Assembly: GCF_002723995.1 (NCBI RefSeq)
Contig: NZ_BEWP01000002.1
Coordinates: 186,001 to 250,000 of the forward strand
Reading direction: 5' to 3'
DNA length: 64,000 nt
Origin: Gluconobacter kondonii
GTDB taxonomy: Bacteria > Pseudomonadota > Alphaproteobacteria > Acetobacterales > Acetobacteraceae
The notes under the pieces were generated by a model, which was not told the DNA's origin, made no database searches, and saw nothing but the letters and a program-made list of their open reading frames with translations. Position 1 is the stretch's first letter. Each line of letters opens with the position of its first letter. The position numbers were made by a program, and so were the translations under genes. Below are positions 61,989-64,000 of this stretch, piece by piece.

Positions 61989-63629
61989 ATGACCCAGATC
62001 GAACGCGAAGAAATGGAATTCGATGTCGTGGTGGTCGGTGGCGGTCCCGCCGGTCTGTCCGCCGCGATCCGCCTGAAACAGCTGATGCCGGATGCGGGCG
62101 TCTGTCTGATCGAAAAAGGCAGTGAGATCGGCGCCCATATCGTTTCGGGCGCCGTCATCGAGCCGCGCACGCTTGATGAACTTCTGCCGAACTGGCGCGA
62201 TCTGGACGCCCCGCTGCGGACGCAGGTGACGGAAGAGCGGATGCTGTTCCTGACCGAAACGCGCTCCTTTGCCGTTCCGTATCTGGATCGCGTGATGCCG
62301 CAGATGGCCAATCACGGAAATTACGTCGTCTCGCTCGGCGAAGTCTGCCGCTGGCTCGGTGAACAGGCCGAGGCTCTGGGCGTTGAAATCTATCCGGGCT
62401 TCTCGGGTGCGGAACTATTCATCGAAAATGACCACGTCGCTGGCGTCATCACGGGCGACATGGGCATCGAGCGTAACGGCGAGCACGGACCGAACTTCAC
62501 GCCTGGTATGATCCTCCGCGCCAAGCAGACTATCCTGACCGAAGGCGCGCGCGGCTCCCTCACCGGCCACGCCATGAAGCGTTTCGGCCTGCGCAAGGGC
62601 GTCGAACCACAGACCTATGGCCTCGGCATCAAGGAAGTTTGGGAAATTCCGGCCGAAAAGCACCGCCCCGGCCTCGTGCAGCACAGCTTTGGCTGGCCGC
62701 TCGACGACAACACTTATGGCGGGGCGTGGCTCTATCATTTCGGGGAAAATCTGGTCAGCTTCGGCTTCGTGACCGGCCTCGATTACGCCAACACCTATCT
62801 GTCACCATTCGAAGAAATGCAGCGCACCAAGCTGCACCCGGCCTTCCGGGAGCATTTCGAGGGCGGCAAGCGCCTGATCTACGGCGCACGCGCCCTGTCC
62901 GAAGGCGGATTCCAGTCCATTCCGCGCCTGATCTTCCCCGGAGGCGTTCTGGCTGGCGATTCGGCAGGCTTCCTGAACGTGCCCAAGATCAAGGGCACGC
63001 ATACGGCCATGAAGTCCGGCATGATCGCGGCTGAGGCCGTGGCTGAGGCTCTGGAAAAGGACAAGAAGGAAGCCGCCAGCATGACAGCGCGCGTCCAGCA
63101 GTCCTGGCTGTGGTCCGAACTGCGCGACGTCCGCAACATCCGCCCGGCCTTTGCAAAATGGGGCATGAAGCTCGGCGCGCTCTATTCCGGGATCGACAGC
63201 ATGATCCTGCGGGGTCGTGCGCCCTGGACGCTGCATCACCCACATGCCGATAACGAGACGCTGCGTCCCGCCTCGGTGTGCACGAAGATCGACTATCCCA
63301 AGCCCGACGGGAAGATCACCTTCGATCGCGTCAGTTCGGTCTTCCTGAGCAGCACAAATCACGAGGAGAATCAGCCGGTTCACCTCAAACTCCGTAACGA
63401 GACCGTCTGGCAGACCGTCAATCACGATGTGTTCGATTCGCCCGAAAGCCGTTATTGCCCGGCAGGCGTTTATGAACAGGAACAGACGGGCGAAAACGCC
63501 TGGCAACTCCGGATCAACGCCCAGAACTGCGTGCACTGCAAGACCTGCGACATCAAGGACCCGACGCAGAATATCGACTGGTGCACGCCCGAAGGCGGTG
63601 GCGGTCCGAACTATCCGGTCGGGATGTAA
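61989..63629 (+). CDS. Electron transfer flavoprotein-ubiquinone oxidoreductase
   Basis: 546 residues. FAD site VVVVGGGPAGLSAAIRL (17-22 core), EKGSEIGAHIVSGAVIEP, ubiquinone-binding segment GGFQSIPRLIFPGGVLAGDSAGFLNVPKIKGTH, and the C-terminal 4Fe-4S domain with cysteines in RYCPAG, NCVHCKTCDIKDP and DWCTPEGGGGPNYP. It transfers electrons from ETF to the membrane quinone pool. ATG 61989 is chosen, consistent with family length. The etfB gene follows at 99 bases. Confidence 0.94.
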   Translation: MTQIEREEMEFDVVVVGGGPAGLSAAIRLKQLMPDAGVCLIEKGSEIGAHIVSGAVIEPRTLDELLPNWRDLDAPLRTQVTEERMLFLTETRSFAVPYLDRVMPQMANHGNYVVSLGEVCRWLGEQAEALGVEIYPGFSGAELFIENDHVAGVITGDMGIERNGEHGPNFTPGMILRAKQTILTEGARGSLTGHAMKRFGLRKGVEPQTYGLGIKEVWEIPAEKHRPGLVQHSFGWPLDDNTYGGAWLYHFGENLVSFGFVTGLDYANTYLSPFEEMQRTKLHPAFREHFEGGKRLIYGARALSEGGFQSIPRLIFPGGVLAGDSAGFLNVPKIKGTHTAMKSGMIAAEAVAEALEKDKKEAASMTARVQQSWLWSELRDVRNIRPAFAKWGMKLGALYSGIDSMILRGRAPWTLHHPHADNETLRPASVCTKIDYPKPDGKITFDRVSSVFLSSTNHEENQPVHLKLRNETVWQTVNHDVFDSPESRYCPAGVYEQEQTGENAWQLRINAQNCVHCKTCDIKDPTQNIDWCTPEGGGGPNYPVGM

Positions 63630-63728
63630 TTTTCTTCCCGCAAAAGGGCACGGCCAGAGCGGAATGTGACTTTTCCGGTCAGTCCCGCTACGGTGGCGCC
63701 CGTTTTTGTGGCGGCGACAGCAGCGAAA

Positions 63729-64000
63729 GATGACGATGAAAGTTCTGGTCCCAGTCAAACGGGTGGTCGATTACAACGTCAAGGTACGTGTAGCGGCCGA
63801 TGGCAGCGGTGTCGAAACGCAGGGCGTGAAAATGTCCATGAATCCGTTCGACGAAATCGCAGTCGAAGAAGCAGTGCGCCTGCGTGAAAAAGGTGCGGCT
63901 AAAGAAGTCGTGGTCGTGACCGTCGGCGCACAGGCTGCGCAGGACGTGCTGCGCACGGCCATGGCGATGGGCGCGGACCGCGCCATCCTCGTCCGCACGG
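63729..64000 (+). CDS. etfB: Electron transfer flavoprotein beta subunit (3' end cut by window edge)
   Basis: An open frame from ATG 63729 to the window end, 90 codons. Evidence: [19 protein letters not shown] near the start, [20 protein letters not shown] and [29 protein letters not shown], all classic EtfB. ATG 63735 two codons later is equally plausible. It donates electrons to the upstream ETF-quinone oxidoreductase, together with EtfA, which should follow outside the window. Confidence 0.9.

Overview
The window looks like the chromosome of an acetic acid bacterium, most likely Gluconobacter (Alphaproteobacteria, Acetobacteraceae). Evidence: a complete sldB-sldA pair (PQQ-dependent polyol/glycerol dehydrogenase), a cytosolic short-chain dehydrogenase that I recognise as the Gluconobacter xylitol dehydrogenase, a mannitol/fructose oxidoreductase with the catalytic Lys295/Asn300/His303 set, a PTS regulatory branch with no sugar permease in the window, and GC-rich, densely packed genes. 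No rRNA, tRNA, CRISPR array, transposase or prophage gene was found.

Layout. 1-9465 (all minus): a truncated secreted DUF4097-type protein, two tandem paralogous small membrane proteins, a GalP-like sugar porter, an asparaginase, an unknown protein, Zur, then EI, HPr, EIIA(Man), RapZ and HPr kinase. 9558-10437 (plus): a RidA-like protein and a secreted UrcA-family protein behind a sigma54-like site. 10572-13199 (minus): ChvG/ChvI. 13313-18871 (plus): grpE, two glycosyltransferases, thrS, and infC starting at AUA. 18884-24177 (minus): a second two-component system followed by secreted and envelope proteins and a TPR glycosyltransferase. 24565-28437 (plus): a compositionally distinct cassette of an unknown protein, an FkbH-like HAD protein and a stand-alone acyl carrier protein. 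28542-36352 (minus): DegP/Q protease, HrpB helicase, nitroreductase, apt, a CheY-like receiver, a Bcr/CflA exporter and a VTT membrane protein. 36543-43992 is mixed: PadR regulator, monooxygenase, Nudix, dinB, MFS, LOG, msrC and mannitol dehydrogenase. 44078-52379 (minus): murA, dcd, an EamA exporter, a GT4 glycosyltransferase, sldA/sldB and a lipoprotein. 52520-64000: dnaK, dnaJ, aroE, azoR/hxlR, dapB, xylitol dehydrogenase, metK, trmB, ETF-quinone oxidoreductase and the start of etfB.

How the genes work together. The PTS proteins beside ChvG/ChvI resemble the conserved alphaproteobacterial chvI-chvG-hprK-manX-ptsH block and probably act as a sensor rather than a transporter. SldAB oxidises polyols in the periplasm and feeds ubiquinone, while the cytosolic mannitol and xylitol enzymes handle the same compounds with nicotinamide cofactors. 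GrpE, DnaK and DnaJ form one chaperone machine at two loci, each preceded by a heat-shock-like promoter.

The least explained items are: the FkbH/ACP cassette; an 80-bp three-armed repeat present twice with one mismatch; three genes (infC, hrpB, trmB) with no ATG, GTG or TTG start in the right place; and a PadR regulator with a long His/Gly/Arg-rich N-terminus and a nested operator. Family assignments are from reading motifs by eye, with no database search.
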